NCBI GenBank assembly: GCA_029851415.1
Contig: CM056741.1
Coordinates: 83,714,282-83,778,281, forward strand
Direction of reading: 5' to 3'
DNA from: Eretmocerus hayati
Taxonomy: Eukaryota; Arthropoda; Insecta; Hymenoptera; Aphelinidae
DNA: 64,000 nt
This document shows, piece after piece, positions 63,772-64,000 of the stretch (its first letter is position 1; each line of letters opens with the position of its first letter). A model generated the notes under the pieces. It had not been told where the DNA came from. It saw nothing but the letters and a program-made list of their open reading frames with translations, and searched no databases. A program made the translations under genes and the position numbers.

Positions 63772-64000
63772 CTAGGTAGACCAGACGGCTTTGAGCTTAT
63801 CCCTACCAAAAAGTTTGATATACAATCACACGTTCATCTACATGTGTGATCACACGTCCATTTCCACCATATTCAGGTTGTAAAGAGTGATATGAATATA
63901 TAACATTAGAAAGGTGGAGACGTGGGATTGTATTTGGAAAAAGGGGTCAGAGAATGGCCCACTCTTGTCTCATCAAATCCCATTCACTTTCGGGCGTGTA
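63772..64000. other. Sequence downstream of ATP synthase b
   Basis: No gene recognised. Contains a short imperfect dyad (ATCACACGTTCATC / GATCACACGTCC, 63821-63860). Confidence 0.4.

Overview
The window is eukaryotic nuclear DNA, almost certainly from an insect. The only recognisable host gene is the 3'-terminal coding exon of mitochondrial ATP synthase subunit b (63185-63714, +), with a splice acceptor, a stop codon and an AATAAA signal. Its sequence looks arthropod, and Hymenoptera is my guess. Nearly everything else is mobile DNA: CR1/L2-group LINEs, R1-like LINEs, a Penelope-like element (PLE), a CsRn1-type Ty3/gypsy element, a solo LTR, Helitron, hAT and pogo remnants, and many large inverted-repeat elements without a visible transposase.

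Layout. 0.5-1.8 kb: three LINE 3' tails. 2.0-3.85 kb: inverted ~290-bp repeats. 3.85-5.69 kb: decayed R1-like LINE (-). 5.75-12.2 kb: CR1-family copy A (+), broken by a minus-strand LINE and by a PLE-derived inverted repeat with two hammerhead-like motifs. 12.3-13.6 kb: second R1-like LINE (-). 14.6-16.1 kb: ~330-bp degenerate tandem repeat. 16.27-20.34 kb: head-to-head PLE dimer flanked by a 15-bp direct repeat. 21.8-36.05 kb: a Russian-doll nest in which a Helitron helicase is split by an outer inverted-repeat element, which carries a hAT element (8-bp target duplication), which in turn carries an intact gypsy element (identical-looking LTRs, 4-bp duplication) and a second inverted-repeat element; a small MITE and a pogo/Tigger element sit in the outer layer. 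38.05-42.67 kb: large palindrome invaded by a TA-flanked element holding a 20-bp minisatellite. 43.2-45.8 kb: another composite inverted repeat. 46.6-50.5 kb: a ~3.9-kb palindrome with a GGGCCTAA motif array.

50.7-61.6 kb: a broken transposase-like gene (hAT-like D and CRHH motifs) split in the middle of its reading frame by CR1-family copy B (52.08-60.44 kb). Copy B itself carries a solo LTR in ORF1 and a 1.9-kb inverted-repeat element in ORF2; apart from that insertion its ORF2 shows one nonsense codon and a lost start. 61.6-63.2 kb: short tandem repeats, then the ATP synthase exon.

The genes do not form a pathway; the window records successive insertions. The gypsy element is the youngest and most intact. 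Most claims rest on reading motifs and repeats by eye. Identity percentages, copy numbers and family placements were not computed.
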